A stretch of DNA of 52,540 nucleotides from Burkholderia sp. IMCC1007 (GTDB taxonomy: Bacteria; Pseudomonadota; Gammaproteobacteria; Burkholderiales; Burkholderiaceae): positions 46,543 to 99,082 of the forward strand of contig NZ_JAPVQY010000026.1 of the NCBI RefSeq assembly GCF_027257875.1, in the 5' to 3' direction. The position numbers and the translations under genes were made by a program. Positions 28,209 to 38,308 of the stretch are shown piece by piece. The notes under the pieces were generated by a model. That model ran no database searches. It saw nothing but the letters and a program-made list of their open reading frames with translations, and was not told the origin of the DNA. The first letter of the stretch is position 1. The number at the start of each line of letters is the position of its first letter.

Positions 28209-28397
28209 TCAGAAGTTCTGGTAGTAGACGTAGGACGTTTGCTTCACGCGCGATTCCTGCTGCTCGGCGCGCTCGTCGAGGTCGATCGGCTGCTTGTCCC
28301 ACAGCAGGGAACGGCCCTTGCGCTGCTCTTCCTCGAGCGTCGGCTTCTGCTGCTTGAGCTGGTTCAGGAACTGCGTGACGTCGGACTGATACGGCAT
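28209..28397 (-). CDS. DUF3460 family small protein
   Basis: This 62-residue basic/acidic soluble protein starts MPYQSDVTQFLNQLKQQKPT, continues with a charged stretch LEEEQRKGRSLLWDKQPIDL and ends VKQTSYVYYQNF. I recall this as DUF3460, a betaproteobacterial family commonly next to scpA and the pan genes. There is no signal or membrane segment. With only four bases to scpA it is surely co-transcribed. Its function is unknown. Confidence 0.85.
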   Translation of the reverse strand: MPYQSDVTQFLNQLKQQKPTLEEEQRKGRSLLWDKQPIDLDERAEQQESRVKQTSYVYYQNF

Positions 28398-28642
28398 GGC
28401 TTGGCTTTCCGTTTCGGGCGGCGCAGGAGGCGCCGGATTCTGCGAATGCAGGATTTTACCGCATCGCGGGGAACAGCCGGCGCCAATCGCGCGTCGAATC
28501 CGCGGGTCGGCGCCCGGCGGGCCCGGGCACGGGCCGCGTTGCGCTGATGCGTCAAAGCGGCGCCCGCGCTGGCATGGCCGTCGCCCTGTGGTCAAATACA
28601 GGGTTTTCCACGAAAACACGACAACCGAGGGCGAGGTCATAT

Positions 28643-30472
28643 TTGGCGGGTCAGGCGAACCAGCAAGCACACACGGCGCATGACGCGGGGCGGCGCACCG
28701 CGCGCCCGCGCGGACGACGCCGCGAAGCGGCCGTGGCCCTGGCCGCGGCGCGGGCGGCCCTCGTCGGTTGCGTCGCCGCGTTCGTCGCGCTGCCGGCCTA
28801 CGCGAAGTACGACGTCGACATCGACGCGCCGCGCTCGATCCGCAAGCTGCTGAAGGCCCATCTCGATATTGCGCGCTTCGCGAAGCGCGACGACATCAGC
28901 GACGACCAGTTCGACTTCCTCGTGACCGCCACGCCGCAGCAGGTGCGCGACCTGACCGCGACCGCCGGCTATTTCTCGCCGATCGTGCGCACCGACGTGC
29001 GCACGCACAACGGCAGGCGCGACGTGCGCGTCGCGGTCGATCCGGGGCCGCAGACCATCGTGTCGACGGTCGACCTGACGTTCAAGGGGCCGGTGGATAC
29101 CGAGGATCCGAAGCAGGAGGCCGCGACCCGGTTCGCGTTCTCGCTGAAGCCCGGCGACCCGTTCACGCAGTCCGACTGGGACGGCGCGAAGGGCGCGGCG
29201 CTCAAGCAACTGCAGTCGCGCCGCTACCTGGGCGCGAAGATCACGTCGTCGGAGGCGCGCATCGATCCGCGCACGCAGCGCGCGACGCTGGCCGTCACGT
29301 TCGACAGCGGCCCGACGTTTACGATCGGCAAGGTCGACGTCGACGGCGTGCGCCGCTATCCCGAGAAGATCGTCACCAACGTCAATCCGCTGTCGGAAGG
29401 CGAGATCTACGACGCGCGGCGGATTACCGAACTGCAACGGCAGCTGCAGAACACGCCGTACTACGCGAGCGTCGCGATCGACGTCGGCGACGATACGTCG
29501 AAGCCCGAGCGCACGCCCGTGCACGTGAAGGTCAGCGAGTTTCCGTACAACAGCATTCGCGGCGGCGTCGGCTATGCGACCGACACCGGCCCGCACGTGC
29601 AGGGCTCGTACACGTACCTCAATACGTTCGGCGCGGCGTGGCCGCTCACCGTGTCGGGCCGGATCGACCAGATCCAGCAGTACGGCCAGATCCAGCTGTC
29701 GATGCCACCGGGCCAGAAAGGCTGGACCAACAGCGTGCTCGCGTCGTACACGAACACCAACGTGTCGGACACGCGCATCTACAGCGCGCGGGTCGGCGTG
29801 CAGCGCACGCGAACCGGTCAGTTCATCGACTATGCGTATTCGCTGATGTACTACCAGGACCGGCTCGACCAGAACGGCGCCGGCCCCACCACGAGCCGCG
29901 CGCTGGTGCCGCAGTGGTCGTGGACGCGCCGCAACGTCGACGATCCGCTGTTCCCGCGCTCCGGCAACCTGATCCACGCGGAAGCCGGCTTCGCGATCAG
30001 GGGCGTGCTGACCGACCAGACCTTCATCCGCGGTTACGCGCGCGGCCAGCAGTACGTGCCGATCGGCCGGCGCGACCTGTTCGTGTTCCGCGCGGAGCTG
30101 GGAGGCGTGTTCACGAGCGGCAGCTCGACCGGCGTGCCGGCGTCGCTGCTGTTCCGCGCGGGCGGCTCCAACTCGGTGCGCGGCTACGGCTACCAGAGCA
30201 TCGGCAACAACGTCGACGGCTCCGTGCTGCCGACCAAGTACCTGATGACCGGCACCGCCGAATACCAGCACTGGTTCAATCACGACTGGGGCGCCGCGAC
30301 GTTCTTCGACATCGGCACCGCGACCGATGCGTGGGGCGAGCGGGTGTTCTACCCGGGCGTCGGCATTGGCGCGCGCTGGCGCAGCCCCGTCGGCCCGATC
30401 AACGTCGACGTCGCGTACGGGCTGCGCAACCGCACCGTGCGGCCGTACCTGACGCTCGGCATCGCTTTCTGA
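28643..30472 (+). CDS. tamA: translocation and assembly module subunit TamA
   Basis: This Omp85-family outer membrane protein forms with TamB the TAM, which helps insert autotransporters and other barrels and move lipids. A hydrophobic export signal ends in ALPAYA, followed by about three POTRA domains and a C-terminal surface-antigen barrel with the conserved SVRGYGYQSIGNN motif (nucleotides about 30174-30212). The start is uncertain. The TTG at 28643 has GAGG upstream and gives 609 residues; a GTG at 28733 would also keep the signal, while ATGs further out add unlikely sequence. It is followed by tamB after 28 bases. Confidence 0.88.
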   Translation: MAGQANQQAHTAHDAGRRTARPRGRRREAAVALAAARAALVGCVAAFVALPAYAKYDVDIDAPRSIRKLLKAHLDIARFAKRDDISDDQFDFLVTATPQQVRDLTATAGYFSPIVRTDVRTHNGRRDVRVAVDPGPQTIVSTVDLTFKGPVDTEDPKQEAATRFAFSLKPGDPFTQSDWDGAKGAALKQLQSRRYLGAKITSSEARIDPRTQRATLAVTFDSGPTFTIGKVDVDGVRRYPEKIVTNVNPLSEGEIYDARRITELQRQLQNTPYYASVAIDVGDDTSKPERTPVHVKVSEFPYNSIRGGVGYATDTGPHVQGSYTYLNTFGAAWPLTVSGRIDQIQQYGQIQLSMPPGQKGWTNSVLASYTNTNVSDTRIYSARVGVQRTRTGQFIDYAYSLMYYQDRLDQNGAGPTTSRALVPQWSWTRRNVDDPLFPRSGNLIHAEAGFAIRGVLTDQTFIRGYARGQQYVPIGRRDLFVFRAELGGVFTSGSSTGVPASLLFRAGGSNSVRGYGYQSIGNNVDGSVLPTKYLMTGTAEYQHWFNHDWGAATFFDIGTATDAWGERVFYPGVGIGARWRSPVGPINVDVAYGLRNRTVRPYLTLGIAF

Positions 30473-30500
30473 CCTTGTTGCCCGACCCACGACGAACCGC

Positions 30501-33500
30501 ATGACGAAGGACCCGAACGACACGCCGCCGCCAGACGATCCGGACTCGCCCGAACGCGCACCGGACGTGCCGCCGCGCGCGCGGCGGCGCGGCCGAGCGG
30601 GCCGGATCGTCGCGTGGACGCTCGTGACGGTCGTGCTGCTCGCGGTGCTGGCCGTCGGGCTCCTGCTGGCCGCCGCGACCTCCGAGCGCGGCACGCGGCT
30701 CGCGTGGCAGACGGCCGTGCGCGTGCTGGGCGGGCGGCTCACCGGCACGCTGGAAGGCGGCGCGCTCGCGACCGGCGTGCGGCTGCGCGGTTTCGCGTGG
30801 ACGAGCCCCGGCGGCGCCGGTACCGAAGTGCGGATCGACCGGCTCGACGGCCGCTGGGCGCTGACCCGCGCGCCGTGGCGGCTGTCGGTCGCGTACCTGC
30901 GCGCGGGCACGATCGACGTGCGCATCGTGCCGGGGCCGTCGAAGCCGGCCACGGCGCCGCAGGACCTGAGCCTGCCGCTGCAATTGCGGATCGACGACCT
31001 GCGCGTCGATCATCTGGCGATCCACGAAGGCGCGTCGACGACGCAGCTCGATCATCTCGCGCTGAACGGCCGCAGCGACGGCCGTCACCACGAACTCCTG
31101 CTCGATGGCGTCGACACGCCATACGGCGCGCTGACCGCACGCGTGAAGCTCGACGGCGTGAAGCCGTTCGCGCTGAAGGGCGATGCGACCTATGCGGGCA
31201 AATTCTCCAACGAACCGGTGAACGCAAGCGCGAACGTGTCGGGTTCGCTCGAAGCGCTCGTCGCGGACGTCATCGCGAGCGGGATGAAGCTGAACGGGCG
31301 CGCGCACGTCGAGGCCGCGCCGTTCGGCGCGGTGCCGCTCACGCGCGCATCGCTCGTGTTCGATCACGTGAATCCGCAGGCGATCTCGCCCGGCGCGCCG
31401 GCCGCCGATCTCGCGGTGCGCGCGGAACTCGCGCCCGCGACCGCGCCGGCCGGCGCCGTACCGGCGAAGGGCTTTGCCGTGACCGGGCCGGTGTCGATCG
31501 TCAACGCGAAACCCGGTACGCTTGGCGAGCATCTGCTGCCGGTCGTCGACGCGCATGCGACCGTGAACCTCGACGCGCACGCGCAGCGGATCGATGGCCT
31601 CACGCTCAAACTGATCCGCGACGGCAGCGTGGCCGGCAGCGGCACGCTGACCGGCGGCAAGGGGCGCTTCGACCTGAAGGTCGCGAACCTCGACCTCAAT
31701 GCGTTCGTCGCCGCATTGCGGCCGATGCGCCTGGGCGGCCCGCTCGGCGTGACGCTCGCGGGCGACGTGACGACCGTCGACTTCAACGTGAACGACCCGA
31801 AGCTCGCGCTCGGCGCACGCGCGAAGGTCGCGCTGACGCACGAGCAGACGGTGCTGAGCGACGCGCGCGTGACGGCGGGCAAGGGCCGGATCGACCTGAC
31901 CGGCGTGTTCCGTCACGATGCGCACTCGAGCTACGACGCGAAGGCGACGCTGACCGCGTTCGATCCGCTGCTGCTCGCCACGATGAGCGCACCGAAGGCC
32001 GCTGGCGGCAAGCCGGCTGCGAAAGTCGCTGCCGGACCGGCTGCAACGCCGGCTGCAAAGCCGGTGAAGACACCGGCCAAGCACGGCGAGACGCGCGTGT
32101 CGGGCACGCTGACGGCATCGGGCGCGTTCGCGCCGCAGCTGTCGACGAAGGCGACCTTCAAGCTCGGCGACAGTCTGTACGACGGCGTGCCGCTGACCGG
32201 CGCCGGCGTCGTGCAGCTCGCCGGCACGCGGATCCTGCCGAGCAATGCGACGCTGTCGATCGCGGGCAACCACCTCGATCTGCGCGGCAGTTTCGGCGCA
32301 CCCGGCGACCGGCTTCGCTTCGTCGTCGACGCGCCGGAGCTCGACCGGCTCGGCTTCGGCATGCAGGGGCTCGTGCAGGCGCAGGGCGACCTGACCGGCA
32401 GCTTCGCGCATCCGAACGTGACGGCTACCTACAAGGCGCAGCACGTCGTGATCGGTTCGAACCGCATCGGCGTCGCACAGGGCCGCGCCGACATCCGCGA
32501 CGGCGCGAACGGCGCGCTCGTGTTCACGGCCGATGCCACCGACATCGCGCTCGGCTCGCTGCAGTTGAAATCGCTGCGCGCGAACCTCGACGGCACGCGC
32601 GCGAAACACACGCTCGATGCGTCGGCGCTCGGGATGGCCGGCGGCCGCGTGATCGACCTGACGCTCGCGGCGAACGGCGGCGTGGTCGAGAGCCGCGACG
32701 GGATGCGCTGGGACGGCACCGTCACGCGTCTCGCGAATCGCGGCACGCCGTCGGTCGCCCTGCAGTCGCCGCTCGCGGTGTCGGCCGGCACCGGCCGCGT
32801 GACGCTCGGCGCGACCCGGCTCACGCTCGAAGGCGCGGCGATCGACCTGAAGTCGTTCGTGTTCGATCACGGCCAGATGCGCTCGGCCGGCACCGTGCGC
32901 GATGCATCGGTCGCGCGTTTCCTCGAGATCCGCCAGGAACTCACGGGCCAGCGGCCGCCGGTGCGCACCGACGTCGTGCTCGATGCCGACTGGGACTTCT
33001 CGCTCGGCGCGAACGCGACCGGCTACGTGCAGGTGAAGCGGCGCGGCGGCGACGTGACGATCGAGACCGGGCGCGGGATCGCGTCGCTCGGGCTGACCGA
33101 CCTGTCCGCGCGCGCGAGCTTCGTCCCCGGCAATCGGCTCAACGTGGTGGCGCTCGCGAAGGCGAACCGGATCGGCAAGCTCGACGCCAACGTGCTCGTG
33201 CCGTTCGCGCTGCGCGACGGCGTGTTCGGCGTCGTCGACGACGGCCCGCTGTCGGGCCGCATCGACGCCGACATCCCGTCGCTGAAGGCGACCGGCAACC
33301 TGTTCGGGCCGAGCTATCTGCTCGGCGGACGCGCGGCGCTGAACCTGACGATCGCGGGGACGCCGGTCAAGCCGAACGTGTCCGGGATGCTGACGGGCGA
33401 CGACCTGTCGGCGACGCTGGTCGACCAGGGCGTGCAGCTGAAGGACGGCATCGTGCGCGTGAAGCTCGCGGAGAACCTCGTCGAATTCCAGCAGGTCGAA

Positions 33501-34580
33501 TTCCACGGCGGCGACGGCACGCTGCGCGCGATCGGGCGCGTGCGGCTGGATGGCGAGGCGCCGGACCTGACCGCGAGCATCGTCGCGGACAAGCTCGAGC
33601 TGTTCGCGGCGCCGGACCGCAAGCTGTCGCTGTCGGGCAAGGCGACCGTCGCGAACGACGGGCCGCGCGGTGCGCTGTCGATCGACGGCAAGTTCGTCGT
33701 CGATCGCGCGCTGTTCGACCTGCCCGAGCAGTCGGCGCCGCATCTGTCCGACGACGTCGTGATCGTGCGCCCGGACGGCACGGTGCGCGGCGACGTGCAG
33801 ACGGGTACCGCGGCCGCGAAGCCGCAGAAGGTCGCCGACAAGCCGGCGCCGTCGCTCGCGCCGCGCGCGAACATCGACATCGGCCTCGGCAACGACTTCC
33901 GCTTCAAGGGTCACGGCGCGGATCTCGGGCTGCGCGGCACGATCACCGTGATGAGCGCGCCGGGCGTGCCGCTGCGCGCCGTCGGCAACGTACGCGTGAC
34001 GGAAGGGTCGACGTATACGTCGTTCGGCCGCAAGCTCGCGGTCGAGAACGGCTTCTTCACGTTCAACGGCCCGGTGTCGAATCCGGGCATCAACATCCTC
34101 GCGATGCGGCGCAACCAGGAGGTCGAGGCCGGCGTGCAGGTCGTCGGCACGATCCAGTCGCCGACGGTCAAGCTCGTGTCCGAGCCTAACGTGACCGACA
34201 ACGAGAAGCTGTCGTGGCTGCTGTTCGGCCACGGCACCGACCAGGGCAACAACGTCGGCCAGCAGAACGCGATGACGGCTGCGCTCGCGCTGCTCGGCAG
34301 TGCAACCGGCAAGCGCGTCGCGCAGAGCATCGGTCTCGACGAATTCTCGATCGGCCGCAGCGACGTCGGCCTGACCGATTCGCAGGTCGTGCAGATTTCG
34401 AAGGCGATCAACGAGCGCTTCGTGCTCGGCTACGAGCAAGGGCTGCAATCGGCCAGCAACGCGTTCAAGGCGACGATCAACCTGACGCGCTTCTGGTCGG
34501 TGTCCGCGTATGGCGGCACGTTCGAGGGCGTCGACCTGAACTACACGCGGCGTTTCGATCGCTGGTTCGGGCAGCGTTGA
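30501..34580 (+). CDS. tamB: translocation and assembly module subunit TamB
   Basis: This 1359-residue protein is anchored by one N-terminal membrane helix (about residues 33-55, IVAWTLVTVVLLAVLAVGLLL). It then has a very long beta-rich AsmA-like/bridge region and the C-terminal DUF490 domain, which ends TRRFDRWFGQR. It spans the periplasm and docks on TamA, probably carrying lipids along a hydrophobic groove. Length and order match TamB of other betaproteobacteria. A low-complexity Ala/Lys/Pro segment (about residues 497-533) interrupts the middle. Long open frames on the opposite strand are artefacts of GC-rich codon use. Confidence 0.94.
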   Translation: MTKDPNDTPPPDDPDSPERAPDVPPRARRRGRAGRIVAWTLVTVVLLAVLAVGLLLAAATSERGTRLAWQTAVRVLGGRLTGTLEGGALATGVRLRGFAWTSPGGAGTEVRIDRLDGRWALTRAPWRLSVAYLRAGTIDVRIVPGPSKPATAPQDLSLPLQLRIDDLRVDHLAIHEGASTTQLDHLALNGRSDGRHHELLLDGVDTPYGALTARVKLDGVKPFALKGDATYAGKFSNEPVNASANVSGSLEALVADVIASGMKLNGRAHVEAAPFGAVPLTRASLVFDHVNPQAISPGAPAADLAVRAELAPATAPAGAVPAKGFAVTGPVSIVNAKPGTLGEHLLPVVDAHATVNLDAHAQRIDGLTLKLIRDGSVAGSGTLTGGKGRFDLKVANLDLNAFVAALRPMRLGGPLGVTLAGDVTTVDFNVNDPKLALGARAKVALTHEQTVLSDARVTAGKGRIDLTGVFRHDAHSSYDAKATLTAFDPLLLATMSAPKAAGGKPAAKVAAGPAATPAAKPVKTPAKHGETRVSGTLTASGAFAPQLSTKATFKLGDSLYDGVPLTGAGVVQLAGTRILPSNATLSIAGNHLDLRGSFGAPGDRLRFVVDAPELDRLGFGMQGLVQAQGDLTGSFAHPNVTATYKAQHVVIGSNRIGVAQGRADIRDGANGALVFTADATDIALGSLQLKSLRANLDGTRAKHTLDASALGMAGGRVIDLTLAANGGVVESRDGMRWDGTVTRLANRGTPSVALQSPLAVSAGTGRVTLGATRLTLEGAAIDLKSFVFDHGQMRSAGTVRDASVARFLEIRQELTGQRPPVRTDVVLDADWDFSLGANATGYVQVKRRGGDVTIETGRGIASLGLTDLSARASFVPGNRLNVVALAKANRIGKLDANVLVPFALRDGVFGVVDDGPLSGRIDADIPSLKATGNLFGPSYLLGGRAALNLTIAGTPVKPNVSGMLTGDDLSATLVDQGVQLKDGIVRVKLAENLVEFQQVEFHGGDGTLRAIGRVRLDGEAPDLTASIVADKLELFAAPDRKLSLSGKATVANDGPRGALSIDGKFVVDRALFDLPEQSAPHLSDDVVIVRPDGTVRGDVQTGTAAAKPQKVADKPAPSLAPRANIDIGLGNDFRFKGHGADLGLRGTITVMSAPGVPLRAVGNVRVTEGSTYTSFGRKLAVENGFFTFNGPVSNPGINILAMRRNQEVEAGVQVVGTIQSPTVKLVSEPNVTDNEKLSWLLFGHGTDQGNNVGQQNAMTAALALLGSATGKRVAQSIGLDEFSIGRSDVGLTDSQVVQISKAINERFVLGYEQGLQSASNAFKATINLTRFWSVSAYGGTFEGVDLNYTRRFDRWFGQR

Positions 34581-34720
34581 CGCAGGGCCGGCGCAGCCGA
34601 AGTAGGGCACGCTCGTCACGCATGGCGTGAATGGGCCGCCCGCGTCGCGCGCGGCAGTCTGCGTCGCGGCGCGGGCCACGCCCGCCACGCCGGGCAGAGC
34701 ATCTCCGCGCCGCGGCATGA

Positions 34721-34750
34721 AAAAAACCCCGCACGAAACGTGCGGGGTTT
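34721..34750. terminator. bidirectional terminator between tamB and metG
   Basis: The stem CCCCGCACG / CGTGCGGGG closes an AAA loop with six or more A before it and three T after. The longer run serves the minus-strand metG. Confidence 0.88.
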
Positions 34751-34774
34751 GGTCTGGCAGGCAGCCGCGTGCGC

Positions 34775-36937
34775 TTACTTCACGCGCATGCCGGGCTTCG
34801 CGCCGCTGTGCGGCTCGAGGATGTACAGGCCCGGTTCTGCCTTCTCGTCGGCTGCCGACGCGGCGAGCACCATCCCTTCGGACAGCCCGAACTTCATCTT
34901 GCGCGGCGCGAGGTTCGCGACCATCACCGTCAGCTTGCCGACGAGCTGCTCGGGCTGGTATGCGGATTTGATGCCCGAGAACACGTTGCGGGTCTTTTCC
35001 TCGCCGATGTCGAGCGTGAGCTGCAGCAGCTTGTCCGACCCTTCGACGGCCTGGCACGCGACGATCTTCGCGATGCGCAGGTCGACCTTCGCGAAATCGT
35101 CGATCGAGATCGGGCCGTCGTCGGCGCCGTTCGCGGCCGCCGGCTTGGCGTTCGCCTTGGCGTTTTTCGCGTCCTTGGCGTCCTTGGCGGCGTTGGCACC
35201 CGCAGCAGCGGCGCCGGCGGCGTCGGCCTGCAGCGAATCGCGGTTCGCGGCGAGGAGCGCGTCGATCTGCTTCGCGTCGACGCGCGTCATCAGGTGCTGG
35301 TACGCCTTGATCGGCTGTGCCGACGACAGCGGCTTCGCGGCATCGGCCCACGTGAGCGGCGCGATCCCGAAGAACGCCTCGACCGATTCGGCGACACGCG
35401 GCATCACCGGCTTCAGTGCGAGCGACAGCAGGCGGAACGCCTCCAGGCTCACGCTGCAGGTTTCGTGCAGCGCGACCGCATTGGCCGGATCCTTCGCGAG
35501 TTCCCACGGCTTCGCGCCGTCGACGTACGCGTTCACTTCGTCCGCGAGCTCCATCGTGTGGCGCAGCGCGCGGCCGTATTCGCGCGCTTCGTAGTGCGCG
35601 GCGATGCCCGGAATCGCGTCGCGCAGCTTCGCGACGAGCGGATGATTCATCGCGCTGTCCTGCACGCGGCCGTCGAAACGCTTGATCAGGAAGCCCGCCG
35701 CGCGGCTCGCGATGTTCACGTACTTGCCGACCAGGTCGCTGTTCACGCGGGCCTGGAAGTCTTCGAGGTTCAGGTCGAGGTCTTCCATCGTCGCGTTCAG
35801 CTTCGCGGCGAAGTAGTAGCGCAGCCATTCGGGGTTCAGGCCCGTGTCGATGTAGCTCTGCGCGGTGATGAACGTGCCGCGCGACTTCGACATCTTCGCG
35901 CCGTCGACCGTCAGGAAGCCGTGCGCGAACACGTTGGTCGGCGTGCGATGGCCCGAGAACTCGAGCATCGCCGGCCAGAACAGCGTGTGGAAATACAGGA
36001 TGTCCTTGCCGATGAAGTGGTACTGCTCGGCGGTCGAGCCCGCGCGGATCCACGCGTCGAAGTCGATGCCCTTGCGGTCGCACAGGTTCTTGAAGCTCGC
36101 GTAGTAGCCGACCGGCGCGTCGAGCCACACGTAGAAGTACTTGCCGGGCGCGCCCGGAATCTCGAAGCCGAAGTACGGCGCGTCGCGCGAGATGTCCCAG
36201 TCGGCGAGCTTGGCTTCGCCGGCGTCGCCGAGCCATTCGCGCATCTTGTTGGTGGCTTCGGGCTGCGCGAGGCCGCTCACCCATTCGCGCAGGAACGACT
36301 CGCAGCGCGGGTCGGACAGGCGGAAGAAGTAGTGCGTCGACTTCTTGCGCACCGGCGTCGCGCCGGACACGACCGAGTACGGGTTCAGCAGTTCGGTCGG
36401 CAGGTAGGTCGAGCCGCACACTTCGCAGTTGTCGCCGTACTGGTCCTTCGCGTGGCACTTCGGGCACTCGCCCTTGATGAAGCGGTCCGGCAGGAACATT
36501 TCCTTGACCGGGTCGTACGCCTGCTCGATCTCGCGCTCGGCGATCAGGTCGTTTTCCTTCAGCGCGAGGTAGATCTTCTCGCTCAGCACGCGGTTCTCGT
36601 CCGAATCGGTCGAGTAGAAGTTGTCGAACGACACGCCGAAGCTGTCGAAGTCGCGCTTGTGCTCGGCCCAGACGCGGTCGATCAGCTGCTTCGGCGTGAG
36701 GCCTTCCTTCTCCGCGCGCAGCATGACCGGCGTGCCGTGCGTGTCGTCGGCGCCGATGTAGTAGACCTCGTGGCCGTGCATTCGCAGCGTCCGCACCCAG
36801 ATGTCGGTCTGGATGTACTCGACCAGGTGGCCGATGTGGATCTGCCCGTTGGCATAGGGCAGTGCGGACGTAACGAGGATCTGGCGGCTGCCTTGCGGCG
36901 CCGCAGCCTGCACGGAGGTGAGGTCGGATGCGGACAT
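34775..36937 (-). CDS. metG: methionyl-tRNA synthetase
   Basis: This 720-residue class I synthetase charges methionine onto tRNA. The HIGH motif is in [12 protein letters not shown] (about residues 30-41). Zn-binding cysteines lie in [18 protein letters not shown] (about 158-175), and KMSKS in [11 protein letters not shown] (about 347-357). A C-terminal EMAP/Trbp111 tRNA-binding domain (about 605-720) is joined by an Ala/Lys-rich linker with [14 protein letters not shown]. The length agrees with the long two-domain form in betaproteobacteria. It is transcribed alone. Confidence 0.97.
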   Translation of the reverse strand: MSASDLTSVQAAAPQGSRQILVTSALPYANGQIHIGHLVEYIQTDIWVRTLRMHGHEVYYIGADDTHGTPVMLRAEKEGLTPKQLIDRVWAEHKRDFDSFGVSFDNFYSTDSDENRVLSEKIYLALKENDLIAEREIEQAYDPVKEMFLPDRFIKGECPKCHAKDQYGDNCEVCGSTYLPTELLNPYSVVSGATPVRKKSTHYFFRLSDPRCESFLREWVSGLAQPEATNKMREWLGDAGEAKLADWDISRDAPYFGFEIPGAPGKYFYVWLDAPVGYYASFKNLCDRKGIDFDAWIRAGSTAEQYHFIGKDILYFHTLFWPAMLEFSGHRTPTNVFAHGFLTVDGAKMSKSRGTFITAQSYIDTGLNPEWLRYYFAAKLNATMEDLDLNLEDFQARVNSDLVGKYVNIASRAAGFLIKRFDGRVQDSAMNHPLVAKLRDAIPGIAAHYEAREYGRALRHTMELADEVNAYVDGAKPWELAKDPANAVALHETCSVSLEAFRLLSLALKPVMPRVAESVEAFFGIAPLTWADAAKPLSSAQPIKAYQHLMTRVDAKQIDALLAANRDSLQADAAGAAAAGANAAKDAKDAKNAKANAKPAAANGADDGPISIDDFAKVDLRIAKIVACQAVEGSDKLLQLTLDIGEEKTRNVFSGIKSAYQPEQLVGKLTVMVANLAPRKMKFGLSEGMVLAASAADEKAEPGLYILEPHSGAKPGMRVK

Positions 36938-37311
36938 AGGATCGGTAGAAGAACGGCGGAAACGACGGAAACTGCGATTCTAGCAGGGGCGCGCGCAGGT
37001 CAGTCGGGGGCGGTGCCGCGGACGGGGCGGCGCAACGGGCGGGAGCGTCGGGCGGACGTGCGCGGCGGCGTTATGCTGCGGTGCCGCACGCGTTTTTCGG
37101 GCAAAAAAAACCGGGGCGGATACGGCCCCGGAGCAACAACGACAAGAGGAGAATGGTGACGCGCCGGCAGCGCCAGCCGCGTACCGTAAAGACAGACCGC
37201 GGGTCGCGACAGAAGTTCGAAATTTTTTTCGATTTGTTACGGATCCCGCGGAAAGCCTTGCGGGGCGGGGCTGTGCGCGATGCGCGGCCCCGTTTCCCCT
37301 CGTCGCGATGC
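36938..37311. other. 374-base gap upstream of metG
   Basis: No gene is seen. The metG side should hold its promoter. A terminator for the OmpA-type gene lies at 37103-37131. The rest (37132-37311) is non-coding by codon pattern, with a T-rich patch near 37223-37245. The string CCTTGCGGGGCGGGGC near 37257 recurs near 39404 after apbC. Confidence 0.5.
37103..37131 (-). terminator. terminator after OmpA-type gene
   Basis: On the minus strand the stem CCGGGGC / GCCCCGG is followed by eight T. Confidence 0.85.
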
Positions 37312-37953
37312 TTACTGCTGCGCGGCGCGCAGGTAGATTTCGACGCGGCGGTTTTGCGCGCGGCCGGCTTCGGTCGCGTTGTCCGCGATCGGGTTCGACG
37401 GGCCCATGCCCTGTGCCGCCAGGCGGCCGCCGGCGACGCCGCGCTGCACCAGCGCGTTCACGACGCTCTGCGCACGGTTCTGCGACAGCGTCTGGTTCAG
37501 CTGCTGCGAACCCGTGCTGTCGGTGTAGCCGACGACCGAAGCCGTCACCTGCGGGTTCTGGTTCAGCGTCGTCGCCAGGTCGTTCAGCAGCGGCGTGAAG
37601 GCCGGCGTGATCGCGTACTGGTTGGTCGCGAACGTGACCGAGCTCGGCACGTTCAGCTTCAGCGAGCCGTCCGGCTGCTCGGTCACCTGCGTGCCCGTCT
37701 TGGCTGCCGACGGCGCGAGCTTGTTCTTGATCGCCTGCCAGTTGTAACCCGTCACGCCGCCGACCAGTGCGCCGACGCCCGCGCCGATCGCCGCGCCCTT
37801 GCCGCCACCGGCCAGTGCGCCGATGCCCGCGCCCAGCGCCGCACCCGTGCCGGTGCCGACGGCCGCGTTGTTGCCTTGCTGCGTGGCGCAGCCTGCGAGC
37901 AGTGCGCCGGCGAGTGCGAAGACGGACAGGCGAGTCGCGATTTTCATGTTCAT
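37312..37953 (-). CDS. OmpA family outer membrane lipoprotein
   Basis: This 213-residue protein begins MNMKIATRLSVFALAGALLAGC, a lipoprotein signal with lipobox LAGC. A glycine-zipper region follows (GTGAALGAGIGALAGGGKGA and onward, about residues 37-72), which may insert in or line a membrane. The C-terminal OmpA domain (about 100-213) has NRAQSVVNALVQRGVAGGRL and NRRVEIYL, the peptidoglycan-binding part. The architecture is like YiaD. GAGAGGA sits upstream of the ATG at 37953; upstream in-frame codons do not look like a leader. It is divergent from apbC. Confidence 0.9.
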   Translation of the reverse strand: MNMKIATRLSVFALAGALLAGCATQQGNNAAVGTGTGAALGAGIGALAGGGKGAAIGAGVGALVGGVTGYNWQAIKNKLAPSAAKTGTQVTEQPDGSLKLNVPSSVTFATNQYAITPAFTPLLNDLATTLNQNPQVTASVVGYTDSTGSQQLNQTLSQNRAQSVVNALVQRGVAGGRLAAQGMGPSNPIADNATEAGRAQNRRVEIYLRAAQQ

Positions 37954-38308
37954 CTTGGATTCCTCTCTCTTGGTTTGAACGAGTCGACAACAATGACAAA
38001 CAACAGTTACGGCTCCCTGCACGGACCGCCCGAAAAAGGTGGGCGGGCCCGCGCGCGCGGCAGCCGCGGAGGCGGCCGCATGCCCTGTTCGCCAGCGTGG
38101 CTGTTCGGACAGGGCGACGCGTCAGCCTCTACAATATAGGCGGTTGGCGGCCGATTTGGCCCCATAGCATGCCGCACGCGAAGATTGCTCCGCCGCGCGC
38201 GTTCGCGCAATGGCGTGCAACAGATTCTTTCACTTTTCCCGCTTTTCGCAGCGTTATTTGATATTTCTTGACGTTTGCGCGGGGAAAAAACGATTTCACG
38301 GAGTTTCG
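37954..38308. promoter_or_regulatory. 355-base divergent region between OmpA-type gene and apbC
   Basis: No gene is seen. An imperfect hairpin with CCCTGT and ACAGGG arms lies near 38082-38114, and TACAAT (about 38131) could be a -10 element. AT-rich sequence near 38245-38300 with TTGACG could be the apbC promoter. These element calls are tentative. Confidence 0.4.

Noticed and set aside
28637..30952. 771-codon minus-strand open frame over tamA
   Set aside because: Mirror of the tamA coding sequence with no recognisable domain.
35140..35220. [10 protein letters not shown] low-complexity stretch in metG as a possible insertion
   Set aside because: It falls exactly in the linker between the catalytic body and the EMAP domain, where length and sequence vary among species.
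30399..36467. 2022-codon open frame on the minus strand across tamA end, tamB and metG
   Set aside because: It is antisense to tamB, and over the metG part it is an alternative frame of metG. The product is Arg/His/Asp-rich without domains. GC-rich codon bias removes stops from such frames.
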